64,000 nt of DNA from Phytophthora quininea. Taxonomy: Eukaryota; Oomycota; Peronosporomycetes; Peronosporales; Peronosporaceae. The stretch is taken from contig JAAVTG010000565.1 of assembly GCA_011947345.1 (NCBI GenBank), forward strand, positions 186,001 to 250,000. Reading direction: 5' to 3'. The notes below the pieces were generated by a model. It saw nothing but the letters and a program-made list of their open reading frames with translations. It was not told the origin of the DNA and ran no database searches. The translations under genes and the position numbers were made by a program. Below are positions 1-9,066 of the stretch, one piece after another. Each line of letters opens with the position of its first letter. Position 1 is the stretch's first letter.

Positions 1-260
1 GACACCATCTTAACCGAGTCAAGCGGTTCCTGGTAAAGCATAGTGTGGACATCAATGCCACACGCACTGAAGTTGTGGGGAAGAAGAACAGACCGCGCTC
101 ATGATCGCAGCAAAGAGTGGGTACATGGACATGCTGCAGTTTCTGCTAAGGCACAAAGCAGCAGTGAATATGGCAGACCGCTTTGGTAATGCGATTTTGC
201 AAAGGCAAAATAACGGTGCAAGCCGATTAGAATGTTTCCCAAAGGTAGTGGAAGACTGCA
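1..260 (+). pseudogene. ankyrin-repeat gene fragment
   Basis: Plus-strand translation from about base 92 gives an ankyrin repeat (TALMIAAKSGYMDMLQFLL, then RHKAAVNMADRFGN). The preceding part, from about base 24, reads RFLVKHSVDINATRTE in another frame, so one base-level frame shift lies near 80-92. The fragment enters from the left edge and loses the ankyrin pattern by about base 210. No start, stop or further domain is visible. It is probably the tail of a broken ankyrin-repeat gene, but with only one and a half repeats in view this cannot be settled. Confidence 0.5.
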
Positions 261-317
261 ATTAATGGAGACTAGCTCGCAAAATGCACAATGAGAGGCG
301 TAACGATCGTTTCCGCA

Positions 318-1307
318 TCACAAAGTGGCAATCACATCAGTCAGCGAGCTACGTTCCGCCTTGAACTGCTTCAGCTTCTCTTGCTGTGAGCTGAACCACT
401 CGCGCGTCTTCGTAATCGTCACGAGGGGACCGTCGTCAGTACCGCCAGCCTCCATCTCAAACGAAGCGCCATCTTTCTCCTTGCGGTTCCACTTGGCAGC
501 GTAGTTCCGCGCATCCTTCACGTCCTTGAACGTTTTCGATCCGGTGCTCGTCGCAGCCATCGATATGTCGGAGCCGCGCAAAAATGTTCTCACCTCGCCG
601 TTGTCCGGGAACTGCGCCTCAGGCATCTCCCACGAAAACGGTCTGTCCATTTTGTGAATGGTACGGTCCAGCCACTCAGCTCTCTTCTTGGCGATCGCTA
701 CCAGCGCCTTGTACCTGTCGCCCGCTTCGTCCACATCGCCAACAAACTGTGAGAATCCTTTGATAACCGGAAGTAGCAAGCTGGGATCGGCTTGCAAGAA
801 TCTGTTCGTGATGGTCTCGAAAATGGTCTTATCTTCACCAGTAACGACCAGTTTCCACAGTAACTCGATCTTCTTGAAATTGAACAATTCTTGGTCACCT
901 AATGCCAGGTAGCTTTCCACAGCAGCTTTCAGGAATATACCATGCACTGACCCGTTTTTAAATCATCCGCTACTTGCAGTTCCACCCCAACTGGGTCTTT
1001 CAGACGATCTAGCGCGTTCAAAAGTACTTGGCCGATGACATCCCAGGGAAATGTGCTCACAGCAACGGTTACCGACTGGATGAGCGCGTCTTCGTCGATG
1101 TCAGGATCAAGTTACTCCAGAATTTGTTGAAGAACCGAGTCACCAGCGATGCATCTCCAACACCTACGAGCAGCTCGCACATTCCTTGGTAAAATGCAGC
1201 TGGATAGTATGTATCCTCACCAGCGTTTTGCGTCAACTTCAGTATTTTTCTTCTACCGGTAGACGGCTTGACGAATCTGCAGTATTCGCTACTCGAAATA
1301 CTGTCCA
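318..1307 (-). pseudogene. 2OG-Fe(II) oxygenase-like gene copy 1, C-terminal segment
   Basis: This is the last third of the split gene whose other parts are at 8140-8870 and 15656-16383. Removing the retrotransposon at 1308-8139 together with one copy of the 5-bp duplication GTCCA joins this segment in frame to the middle piece (reading ...SKLMD then SISSSEYCRF). The part reads as helical, partly repeat-like sequence and ends in the family's shared C-terminus (VTITKTREWFSSQQEKLKQF, then a stop at 318). The same end is found at 18860, 30000 and 62520. One-base frame changes near 1108 and 950 interrupt it. No catalytic residue lies here; the oxygenase core is in the N-terminal piece. Confidence 0.8.
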
Positions 1308-1454
1308 TGTAACGGGGCGGTGCTTGTGGGGAATTTAACTCTGCTATTCAATCTGTGTGGCGCCCGACTTCGGGCGCCGTGAGCCAACAAAACTAAGAGC
1401 TAATCTAATTGGTCGCCGTGGCGCACGGCGACCGTGTGACGGTACCCCGTCACA
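1308..1454 (-). repeat. 3' LTR of element 1
   Basis: The 147-bp LTR starts TGTAACGGGG and ends CCCGTCACA on the plus strand, and is identical to 7993-8139. It contains three perfect hairpins: GGCGCCCG/CGGGCGCC (1359-1378), a 10-bp stem GGTCGCCGTG/CACGGCGACC with 3-nt loop GCG (1411-1433), and TGTGACGG/CCGTCACA (1435-1454). Confidence 0.95.
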
Positions 1455-1550
1455 CCACCCCCTACGTAAGGTTGAAGCTGCGATGATCCCAAACAGCTTG
1501 GTGAGCTCTTCACAATCGAAAGAGCCACCCGCGACAGCAGCAGTACGAAC

Positions 1551-2456
1551 ATGGACAGAGACACCGTGGACGCCGAGCTCGTGACGTACGAGGAGGTCCT
1601 GGAGCGTTGGGCCTTCACGGACTGCAGTGGCTTCGACAACGCCCTCAGTGACAGCGAAATGCGTGCGCTGTTTAGCCGCTGGCGCGCCACGCGAAGCAAA
1701 CCCGACGCTGCGATCGGCAGCGTCACCGCGCAGTCGATGGATCGGTCCTGGACGGCGTTCGTCAACCGCTGGAACACGGAGGGGCCAGCGGCGTTCCAGC
1801 AGAAACTCCTGCAGCGCGAGGAGCAGCACTCGCGCTTCTCCGTGGGAGCCTTGGCGGTCCAGATTTGCGAGTTGTCATGGGATGCCGACCGCGACTGCTG
1901 CTTCGCTCATTATCGCATCGGATGTCCAAGTTGTCGCGGGTACAGCGTACCGCGACCAAGTGACGCTGTTTGGGAGCGCATCACAAGCGCCACACCCCTT
2001 TCCGAAGCCGAGCGCAAGCTGGTGGGGCTGTTCCAGCGAGCGCTGCACGAGGCTAGGCGCGGCGAGGAGTCGCGCCCCGTGGAAGGCCTGCCTCGTACGC
2101 CTCCACGCAGTCCGGAACGTCCGCTAGCAGCACCTCCCGCGGCTCCCAGCTGTCGTCCAGCGGTCCAATCCACCGGACCAGATACCGGCGGGAGCTCGGG
2201 ATATCCCCGTCGCAGCGACGAGCGCTGCGACTACCGGTGGAGTCGTCGTGATCAAGGATGGCTTCCACAATGTGACGAAAGTTACCATCGCGATCAACAA
2301 GCGGAGCCGGGCCGTCGCGAAGGAACCGAGCGCGAGTGGGCGATGGCGCGTCGTCTGGAGCGCCTGGAGAGCTGCGTGGAGCAGCTGGAGCGGGAGAATC
2401 GAGCGTTGCGGCAGATGTTGTGGGTGCCGCGTCACGCGGCACCGGATTATCGCTAG
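1551..2456 (+). CDS. antisense ORF of Ty3/gypsy element 1
   Basis: This 301-codon ORF runs opposite to gag-pol. It begins 97 bases inside the 3' LTR and overlaps the chromodomain coding region on the other strand (2053-2456). Its protein is homologous to the broken ORF at 9067-10001 of element 2, although the DNA there is well diverged. Shared features, in order, are: a Trp-rich N-terminal domain (DCSG, RWR.TR.KP, WTAFV.RWN); a Cys/His cluster C-x3-H-x4-C-x2-C (CCFAHYRIGCPSC here); a LHEAR helix; a low-complexity Pro/Arg stretch; and a C-terminal coiled coil (RLERLESCVEQLERENRAL) ending APDYR. No known family was recognised. The metal-binding role is inferred from spacing only. The adjacent LTR could supply an antisense promoter. 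Confidence 0.7.
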   Translation: MDRDTVDAELVTYEEVLERWAFTDCSGFDNALSDSEMRALFSRWRATRSKPDAAIGSVTAQSMDRSWTAFVNRWNTEGPAAFQQKLLQREEQHSRFSVGALAVQICELSWDADRDCCFAHYRIGCPSCRGYSVPRPSDAVWERITSATPLSEAERKLVGLFQRALHEARRGEESRPVEGLPRTPPRSPERPLAAPPAAPSCRPAVQSTGPDTGGSSGYPRRSDERCDYRWSRRDQGWLPQCDESYHRDQQAEPGRREGTEREWAMARRLERLESCVEQLERENRALRQMLWVPRHAAPDYR

Positions 2457-3057
2457 GGATCGACGCCGGGCGGTAGCGGCGCAGACGACCGACGTAAAAC
2501 GTCGGGTGTAGTCGCAGGGCAGATGGTAGTTGTAGCCGATAAGCATCTCCAATGACCTTTAACACCTTGAATGGGCCAATGTACCGTGGCGCGAGCTTGT
2601 TTGCGCCCAGATTCGTCACAAGGGTTGGGGAAATCCCATTGGTAGATAATAGGACCTGGTCCCCAACGTGGAACCTTTCCACGTTTCGGCGCCCGCTGCG
2701 GTCCGCATTCTCCTTCTGGCGTTCGACGGCAGCAGCGATCGCATCGCGGACGTAGCGGACAATCGACTCGCGCTGTTGCACGAACTCGTGGACAGCCGCA
2801 GCGTCGCTTCGCTGCGGCGCCGCGTTGGGCGCAAAGTTTGCTGGCGGTGGCTCAGTAGCCGCTACCGGATCAGGAGCAGTGTGAAGCTCAGCTGCGCGAC
2901 GCGGACGCGGGTTGATCAGCGTCCGACTGGTCCAAGCAGCAACATCTCGTGGAGAAGCAGCCGACGCTCGCGCGGCGGCCCGTGTAAGAGGACCCTGGCT
3001 GGAGTCCCGCGTGGAAGACCTCGTGGTCACCGCGTTCACATTGGGGTTAGCGGTCAA
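2053..3057 (-). CDS. integrase C-terminal tail and chromodomain of element 1
   Basis: The C-terminal part of the gypsy Pol polyprotein. It holds a capsid-to-target linker of the GPL/IBD type (HVGDQVLLSTNG, then LAPRYIGPFKVL, LHPTFYVGRLRRY), followed by a chromodomain (YLVRWIGPLDDSWEPREVLL) near 2120-2210. Chromodomains of chromoviruses direct integration to modified chromatin. The frame is one base off from the upstream integrase ORF at a C-run (about 3140). Element 2 has the same offset, so it was either inherited or reflects a systematic homopolymer error. Its 3' half is overlapped by the antisense ORF. Confidence 0.85.
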   Translation of the reverse strand: MTANPNVNAVTTRSSTRDSSQGPLTRAAARASAASPRDVAAWTSRTLINPRPRRAAELHTAPDPVAATEPPPANFAPNAAPQRSDAAAVHEFVQQRESIVRYVRDAIAAAVERQKENADRSGRRNVERFHVGDQVLLSTNGISPTLVTNLGANKLAPRYIGPFKVLKVIGDAYRLQLPSALRLHPTFYVGRLRRYRPASIPSDNPVPRDAAPTTSAATLDSPAPAAPRSSPGAPDDAPSPTRARFLRDGPAPLVDRDGNFRHIVEAILDHDDSTGSRSARRCDGDIPSSRRYLVRWIGPLDDSWEPREVLLADVPDCVEAYEAGLPRGATPRRA

Positions 3058-5672
3058 CTCGTGCGGCGCTGCGGAGGCGACACCAGTGGAAGTGGAGGTC
3101 GCAACGTCGTGGGTCCCTGACAGCTGAACTGGGAGGGGCGCTCCAGCCCAAGGAGCGCCGGAACGCGCGGGTGACGGCCAAAGTTGACGAAGAATGGCGT
3201 CAGGCCAGTTGACGCGTGCTCGGCGTTATTGATGGCGAACTCCACCATCGGCAGGAAAGAGCTCCATGACGTGAATGACGTGGCGTAACTCCGCAGCACG
3301 TCTTCGACAACCCGGTTAACTCGTTCGGTCTGGCCATCGGTCTCAGGATGTGACGCGGTGGACATCGCCAACCGCGTCCCGACAAGTTTGAAGAGTTCCG
3401 TCCAGAAAGCAGCAGTAAAACGCGGGTCTCGATCGGATACAATTGAGGATGGAAGTCCATGGTGGCGATACACTGTGTCGAGAAACAGCGCCGCCGACTG
3501 AGACGCGGTGATCGATGAGGCAACGGGAGCAAGGTGGGCCATCTTGCTAAATCGGTCGACGAAAACAAGTATGCCTGTGCGGCCTTGAGCGTCTCGTGGC
3601 AGACCAAAAACGAAATCCATGCTGACCGATGTCCACGGACCCGTCGCGACTGGAAGAGGTCGAAGCGGGGCTCGCTTCGACGGCGAAGGCTTGACACGCT
3701 GGCACGCTTCACAGGAGCGGACCCACTTCCGTACCCACTTGTACATGTGTGGCCAGTAGAAGTCGCGCGATAGTGACGCGAATGTTTTCTCGCGTCCGAG
3801 GTGGCCGCCGCTAGGGGTATCGTGAAACTCATGGATCAGTCGGGCTCTGAGGTCGTCGTCAAGCGGGACGACTATGCGTGGCGGGTCCGCGCGATCGACG
3901 CGGAAGGTCAGCAGATCCCCATCGAGACTGTAGCGGTCAACACGGGCGCGACTGCGAAGGGACAAGCGGCGCCGCGCCGCGTCTGATGGTTCTCTCAGGT
4001 ACTTAATCAATTCGGAGCACGCTGCGTCCGACTCGTACGCGGCCGCGATCAGGTTGCGGAGCGGAGTGGACGCTGCGACTTCAACAGCAGCGATGTCATC
4101 AGCGGTGCACATTGCGCATTCGTCGTCATCCTCGTCGCCAATCGCATGGCGACCCGATTGCACGTAATCTGGGCGACGCGAGAGTGCGTCGGCAAGGATG
4201 TTGGTCTTGCCCGGCTTATAATGAACGACGAAGTTGTACTCCGAGAACAACGATAGCCAGCGCGCCATGCGCTGTGACAAATGAGGACTCTTCGTCGCCG
4301 TCCGGAGCGAAGCGTGATCCGTGTACACCACGAACGTACTTTCGCCCAGGAGGTACACGCGGAACTTGATGAGGGCGTAGCGCATCGCCAACAACTCCTT
4401 GTCATGGACCGGATAATTCCGCTCCGCAGGCTTCAGTTGACGCGACTGGTAGCTCACCACTCGCTCGCGTCCATCGTCATCAAACTGCATCAAGGCGCAA
4501 CCGATCGCGAAGTCGCTCGCGTCACACACCACGTGAAAAGACTTCGAGTGGTCCGGGAGCATTAGGACTGGCGCGGTGGATAAGCTTGTCTTCACCGCGT
4601 CGAAGGCTGCTTGGTGCTCGGGGCGCCACGACCACGTGGCGTCGGCTTTCAGGAGTTGCGACAGCGGCCGAACAGTCGAAGCAAAGTTCTTCGAGTAGTG
4701 GTGGAGATATGTGGCGAGTCCAAGCCACTGCCGGAGTTGTTTCTGGTCCTGCGGAGTCGGCCAAGCGCAGATCCCCGCGATCTTCTCCGGGTCGGCGCGA
4801 ACGCCGTCCTTGCTGACGTAGCTCCCGAGTACTGGAATCTCGGGAGCACAGAAGATGCATTTCTTCAAGTTGGCGTACAGCTTGTTTGCCCGCATCACCT
4901 CGAACACCTTGCGGAGGTGTTGAAGGTGGACGTCGACATCCGTCGTGCCGCTCTCGGCACGACTGTGAATGAAGATGTCGTCGAAGTAGCTGGGCGCGAA
5001 GTCTCGATACGGACGCAGTAGGTTGGACACCATGCGGTTGAAAGTGGCAGGGGCATTCTTGAGCCCCTGCGGCATCACGAGCCATTCCCAGAGCATGCCG
5101 CTGGGCGTGCTGACCGCAGCCAACGGCACGTCTTCTTCACGCATCAGGATTTGGTAGAAGCCGTCCATGAGGTCGATAGCACTGTACACAGTGCTGCCTG
5201 ACATAGTGTCGAGCGCCATGTCCTTCCGCGGGATCGGCGTCTGCGCCGGGATGGTGGCGTCATTGAGCTTGTTGAAGGCGTGGACAATGCGCCAACCGCC
5301 CGTCGCCTTCTTCACACAGAACGTAGGACTGGAGTGTGGAGAGAGGCTTTCACGGACGTGGCCGGCTTGCCGGCGACCCTCGAAGAACGCATCAATTGCT
5401 TCGACTTGGTCGCGGGGAAGCGGCCATTGTCGCGTCACACAGTACTTCGATCCGGGAACGAGATCAATTTCGTGTCGAACACCACGATCGGGGGAGTTCA
5501 GCCGGAACCTTGTCGGGGAAGATGTCGATGAACTCGCGAACCAGCGGAGCAACCGGGTTACCAGCGGCTTCGAGTGCTGGTAACGACTGGGCCAAGTAGC
5601 GGGCCTCGCGGGCGGACTTAGGCTCAGCGCCTTTCGGGCGTTCCCGGGTATCGGACGCTGTGTCACCAGCAT
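3054..5672 (-). CDS. Pol of element 1: reverse transcriptase, RNase H, integrase
   Basis: An 872-codon open frame. The RT palm motif is SYFDDIFIHSR, preceded by the MPQGLKNAPATFNRMV block. RNase H follows (VVCDASDFAIG, VYTDHASLRTA). The integrase has an HHCC zinc domain (HEFHDTPSGGHLGREKT, CEACQRVKP) and a DDE core (DFVFGLP, SIVSDRDPRFTAAFW, TDGQTERVNR). The order RT-RH-IN identifies Ty3/gypsy. The first about 50 codons are out of the upstream frame: the natural RT start (FIDIFPDKVPAELP) lies in the 5464-6036 frame, one base different at a run of five C. A tract from about 4625 to 6410 is identical to element 2. Confidence 0.92.
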   Translation of the reverse strand: MLVTQRPIPGNARKALSLSPPARPATWPSRYQHSKPLVTRLLRWFASSSTSSPTRFRLNSPDRGVRHEIDLVPGSKYCVTRQWPLPRDQVEAIDAFFEGRRQAGHVRESLSPHSSPTFCVKKATGGWRIVHAFNKLNDATIPAQTPIPRKDMALDTMSGSTVYSAIDLMDGFYQILMREEDVPLAAVSTPSGMLWEWLVMPQGLKNAPATFNRMVSNLLRPYRDFAPSYFDDIFIHSRAESGTTDVDVHLQHLRKVFEVMRANKLYANLKKCIFCAPEIPVLGSYVSKDGVRADPEKIAGICAWPTPQDQKQLRQWLGLATYLHHYSKNFASTVRPLSQLLKADATWSWRPEHQAAFDAVKTSLSTAPVLMLPDHSKSFHVVCDASDFAIGCALMQFDDDGRERVVSYQSRQLKPAERNYPVHDKELLAMRYALIKFRVYLLGESTFVVYTDHASLRTATKSPHLSQRMARWLSLFSEYNFVVHYKPGKTNILADALSRRPDYVQSGRHAIGDEDDDECAMCTADDIAAVEVAASTPLRNLIAAAYESDAACSELIKYLREPSDAARRRLSLRSRARVDRYSLDGDLLTFRVDRADPPRIVVPLDDDLRARLIHEFHDTPSGGHLGREKTFASLSRDFYWPHMYKWVRKWVRSCEACQRVKPSPSKRAPLRPLPVATGPWTSVSMDFVFGLPRDAQGRTGILVFVDRFSKMAHLAPVASSITASQSAALFLDTVYRHHGLPSSIVSDRDPRFTAAFWTELFKLVGTRLAMSTASHPETDGQTERVNRVVEDVLRSYATSFTSWSSFLPMVEFAINNAEHASTGLTPFFVNFGRHPRVPALLGLERPSQFSCQGPTTLRPPLPLVSPPQRRTS

Positions 5673-7243
5673 CTACATCGACATCCGCGATAGTCGCGGT
5701 GTTGTCCGCGACGATCATGGAAACCTGCTCGATCTCACCATGTTTCAAGTCGTGGAGGAAGTGTTTCCACGACAGGCCAGGCAACTTGGTGATCTCGGAC
5801 GCATCGCACGGCGGGCGTGCGACCTCGACATTGTGCATACGCGGGATCGATGCCGCGTCATCCCCCATCAGAACGGAGATAACCTCGGAGTCAGACGCGT
5901 CTGACTCACTCGGAGGAGCGCGGGGTCGCCGGGGCTGGCGGCGACCACGGCGACGGACTGGCCGGGTGAACTCTTCCGTAGCAAGCAGTGGGAGACCACG
6001 CTCGACCAAGGCTGCTGTACTCAGACGCCGAGACACGACATCGGCGTCGACTCCATCAGGAGCCCCTGCTCGACCACATGCGGGAGCCCCTGCTCGACCG
6101 CGCGTGGGAGACCACGCTCAACCACATCTTCTTGTTCATCGTCAACGGAGAGCCGCTGCTCATCCGGGTGTGGGAACCCCTGTTCGACCACGTTGTTGTC
6201 CGCCGTCGAGAGCCACTGCTCATCGGGACGTGGGAACCCATGCTCGACCACGTCAGACACGTCTTGAGGCACCTGCTCAAGACCGGCGCAGGATGCGTGC
6301 TCGCATGCCGCACACGAAGGGCCATCGCCCACTTCAGGTGCGGCATGGGTCATGGAGTCGGAGTCCATGACTGCAACATGCGGCCATCGGTTCGGCGTTC
6401 CGCGCAAGAACGCCAGGACTGCATTCACGTCGATGTCACGTGGGCGGACCGTGCCGGTCAGCCAGTTAATCTCAGGCTGGTGACGGGCGAGCCATGGGAT
6501 GCCGAAGACGCAATCGAACGAGCCACTCAGCTCGATCACGAGGAACTCTTCGGAGCTTCGGAATCCGTCGAACTCGTACGTGAAGGTCGTAGAGCGCCGC
6601 GGCGTACGCCGTGGCTTGCCATCGGCGTATTTCACGATCATCTCCCCGGACCTTCGCGAAGGCTCAGGTCCGCCGGTAGCACCGACAAACTCTCGGCGCG
6701 AACGAAGTTGTTCGTCGCGCCCGAATCCAGCAGCGCGCGAAGCGGCCGCTTCGCACCATCAACGTGAACATTGAGGACAATCAGTCTCGTGTCGCTGCTG
6801 GAGGTGGTGGCAAATAGTTGTGCACGAAGCACGGAAGGGCTAGGAGGAGGCTCTGCCACCAGAGAGCCGTCGCTCCTTCCACGACCAGTAGGGCGCCCCG
6901 CGCCTACTGGTTGTCGCCATTTTTGACTCGGCGACGATACCGTCAGCGTCTTCGGCGACAACATGCGCCAAGACCGGAGCGGGAGCGCGGCACACAGCCG
7001 CGCGATGTCCAAGCTTGCGACAGCGGAGGCACCGCATGGGACGAGTGCTTCGGCTAGGGCCCGCCAGAGGTGGTCGGGCAGACGACATTGGCGCCGGACT
7101 GGGGCGCCGGCGCCCGTGGTAGTCCTGAATGGCGTCAAGCTCCATGGGCTCAGGCTCCGTGACGGAAGGGACAGCGAGGGAGAACGCCTCAGAAGCGGAC
7201 ACGCTGTAATCTTCACGTAGTGCTGTCTCGAAGGCTTCTTCAA
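5464..7243 (-). pseudogene. Gag-Pol protease and linker region of element 1
   Basis: Holds a retropepsin-type aspartic protease (RALLDSGATNNFVRAESLSV) near 6690-6740 and the protease continuation GSFDCVFGIPWL near 6490. After the protease comes a linker with about five degenerate copies of a unit like VVEQGFPHPDEQ (about 6060-6270), then a basic stretch and the start of RT. Element 2 reads through the protease in one frame, whereas here a one-base change near 6645 splits it. The linker repeat is described separately. Confidence 0.8.
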
Positions 7244-7959
7244 GGGACCCTGGCGTCTTCCTGGTCAGGTAGAAACGCTGGTAGCCAGCGTTCATACCAG
7301 AGATGAAGACATGGACTTGAGTCGCCATGTCCACCGGATTCGTCGTGATGCACGACACCAGGTGTCGTGCCCGCTGAATGTATTCGAGCATGGACAGCCG
7401 TCCCTGCTTGAGTGACAGAAAAGCCGAGCGTTGGACACGCTCGTCTTGAGGGGCTCGAAGGCCAGGCGGAGGTCTGCCTTGAGCGACTCCATCGTCGAGA
7501 AGCAGGAGGAGTCGGCGACAAGTTTGCCGAGCGCCCATTCCTTGGCCTTCCCCGTCAACTTGGACAATTGGAACCGGGTACGAGCAAACTCGGTAGACAA
7601 CTGCCGAGCTTCGATCGCGATGTCGATCTCACAGAACCAGCGATTCAGCTGGAGGCGAGCGTCGCCCTCACCGCTGTAGCTGGATACATCGAGCTTCACG
7701 ATGTCGGTCTTGTTCTTGGTCGGCGTGGGAGTCGTCGCACGCTGACGCAGGTCAGCGAGCTCACGCGCCATGAACTCATGAGCAGCCAGGCGTTGGGCAG
7801 TCTCCGTTCCAGCAGTCAGCAACGTCTTGATGACTCCTTCTCCGGAGACCGCAGCGAGGCGGTGTAGCGCCTCCCACTCAAACACGGATAAGTGGGGAAG
7901 CTGGCGTGCTCAAGGGCACCAGCCCCTTCGTTGAAATTGGAAGCGTCGTTCACGTTCAT
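6840..7959 (-). pseudogene. Gag of element 1 with CCHC zinc knuckle
   Basis: The capsid-like part reads LQLNRWFCEIDIAIEARQLS, then MLEYIQRARHLVSCITTNP. A CCHC knuckle follows (CLRCRKLGHRAAVC, spacing C-x2-C-x4-H-x4-C) near 6990-7030. The likely initiator is ATG at 7957-7959, shared with element 2, but its frame closes after about 60 codons in both elements; the capsid frame opens downstream near 7885. A one-base deletion near 7458, absent from element 2, breaks the capsid again. The gene is probably non-functional as read. Confidence 0.8.
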
Positions 7960-7970
7960 GGTCGTGTGGG

Positions 7971-7990
7971 CGGACTACGAAGTGCTACCA
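7971..7990 (-). other. primer-binding site of element 1
   Basis: Two bases inside the 5' LTR, the minus strand reads TGGTAGCACTTCGTAG, complementary to a tRNA 3' end closing in CCA. The same site lies at 15481-15500 in element 2. I could not identify which tRNA. Confidence 0.65.
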
Positions 7991-7992
7991 GA

Positions 7993-8139
7993 TGTAACGG
8001 GGCGGTGCTTGTGGGGAATTTAACTCTGCTATTCAATCTGTGTGGCGCCCGACTTCGGGCGCCGTGAGCCAACAAAACTAAGAGCTAATCTAATTGGTCG
8101 CCGTGGCGCACGGCGACCGTGTGACGGTACCCCGTCACA
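7993..8139 (-). repeat. 5' LTR of element 1
   Basis: 147 bp, identical to 1308-1454, with the same three hairpins. It is followed on the right by the duplicated target GTCCA. Confidence 0.95.
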
Positions 8140-8870
8140 GTCCATGAGCTTGCTCAGTGCTGTGCCATCAACTCCTTTAACAAATCCCTGGTGCTTCAGA
8201 GCTTCGACAGCTGCAGTCACACTAATATGCTTTAACGCGATCTCGACGGCGTTAGCTGCAGGCCAGGCAGCGACCGCATATCGAGAGCAAATGGTGTCAC
8301 GAGTTCCCGACTAGTTGCCAAGGTCGCCTTCATACGTGCTGCTGCCGTACGGTCTCCACATCCGCGACAGCGTTTCCTCGGCTGGGTTGAGGAAGTTGAA
8401 GCGCACTGTAGGTGCTTTGATCTGACCAAGCCTCGTTCCGTTCTTGGCATACCACGCAATCGTCTCGCACTGCTTCGTAATTTCATTGCCGTAAAAGTCG
8501 ACTTCATGCGTGAGTTGCGCAATAAAGAAGGTCAATTTCTTATCATCTTGAGCTACAGCGTTGGCTTCTTCAAGGCATGAAGTCTTGCACGGTCAATTCC
8601 TTTCAAAGCGCCAGATCCCATTTCACGAATGCTTTTTTCCGTGTACTGGTGTGCAAGTAGCAAAGCAAAAGAGTCGTCGTCGTCCTTCATACCATTAATG
8701 GCAGCGGCCAATTCTCCACTTAGCTGTCGATCATCATCTCGGAGCATATGATCCATTGTCGGCGGCAAGCAGATCGAGTACACCAATGCCAATCGAAAAC
8801 CTTTCGTCACTTGTTCAAGCGAATGCTCTGCATCAGCATAGTGAACGGCAAAATGAGGAAGATATGCTGC
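8140..8870 (-). pseudogene. 2OG-Fe(II) oxygenase-like gene copy 1, middle segment
   Basis: Continues the oxygenase fold from 15656: AYLPHFAVHYADAEHSLEQ carries the distal iron His and GFRLALVY the Arg expected to bind 2-oxoglutarate. It then runs into the family's post-catalytic helices (SFALLLAHQYTEKSIREMG) and the domain with TFFIAQLTHEVDFYG. It contains a one-base deletion near 8570 (expected LEEAN is read as LKKPT) and an in-frame TAG near 8310 (EGDLGN then stop). The gene would therefore be broken even without the two retrotransposons, unless these are sequence errors. It joins cleanly to both neighbours once the elements and one duplication copy each are removed. Confidence 0.8.
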
Positions 8871-9023
8871 TGTAACGGGGCGGTGCTCCTTGGTTGTAGT
8901 AAATGAAACTCTGACTTGTATTTAGTTGAACGGCGCCGGGAGGCGCCGCTGGACCAACAATTCTGAACTCTATCCTATTGGTCGCCGTGCACCACGGCGA
9001 CCGTGTGACGGACTCCCGTCACA
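8871..9023 (-). repeat. 3' LTR of element 2
   Basis: 153 bp, TGTAACGGGG...CCCGTCACA. Hairpins GGCGCC-GGGA-GGCGCC and GGTCGCCGTG-CAC-CACGGCGACC (8980-9002). It differs from the partner LTR at 15503-15655 by G/T, A/G and an inverted loop. Confidence 0.95.
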
Positions 9024-9066
9024 CCACTCCCCGCATAAGATAGAGCTCACTGTCAAATTCACCACC

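Larger units (their letters stand above)
1308..8139 (-). mobile_element. Ty3/gypsy chromovirus, element 1
   Basis: This is a full-length LTR retrotransposon read on the minus strand. The 147-bp LTRs (1308-1454 and 7993-8139) are identical base for base, so insertion was recent. Target-site duplication GTCCA flanks it at 1303-1307 and 8140-8144. Order in sense direction is 5' LTR, primer site, Gag with zinc knuckle, protease, a repeat-bearing linker, RT, RNase H, integrase, chromodomain, purine-rich tract (complement of 1455-1465), 3' LTR. A plus-strand ORF sits between the chromodomain end and the 3' LTR. It interrupts a 2OG-oxygenase-like gene. Gag has a one-base deletion relative to element 2 (near 7458), so autonomous activity is doubtful. 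Confidence 0.95.

Noticed and set aside
1344..1829. Minus ORF crossing the LTR of element 1
   Set aside because: It lies across the LTR and the antisense ORF with no protein features. The plus frame is the one conserved between elements.
5988..6767. Long plus-strand ORF opposite the protease region (and its twin at 13531)
   Set aside because: It mirrors the protease and the repeat-bearing linker; its repeats are the complement of the VVEQGFP-type units.
7971..7990. tRNA gene next to the LTR
   Set aside because: Only the 3' end complement is present; it is a primer-binding site, not a tRNA gene.
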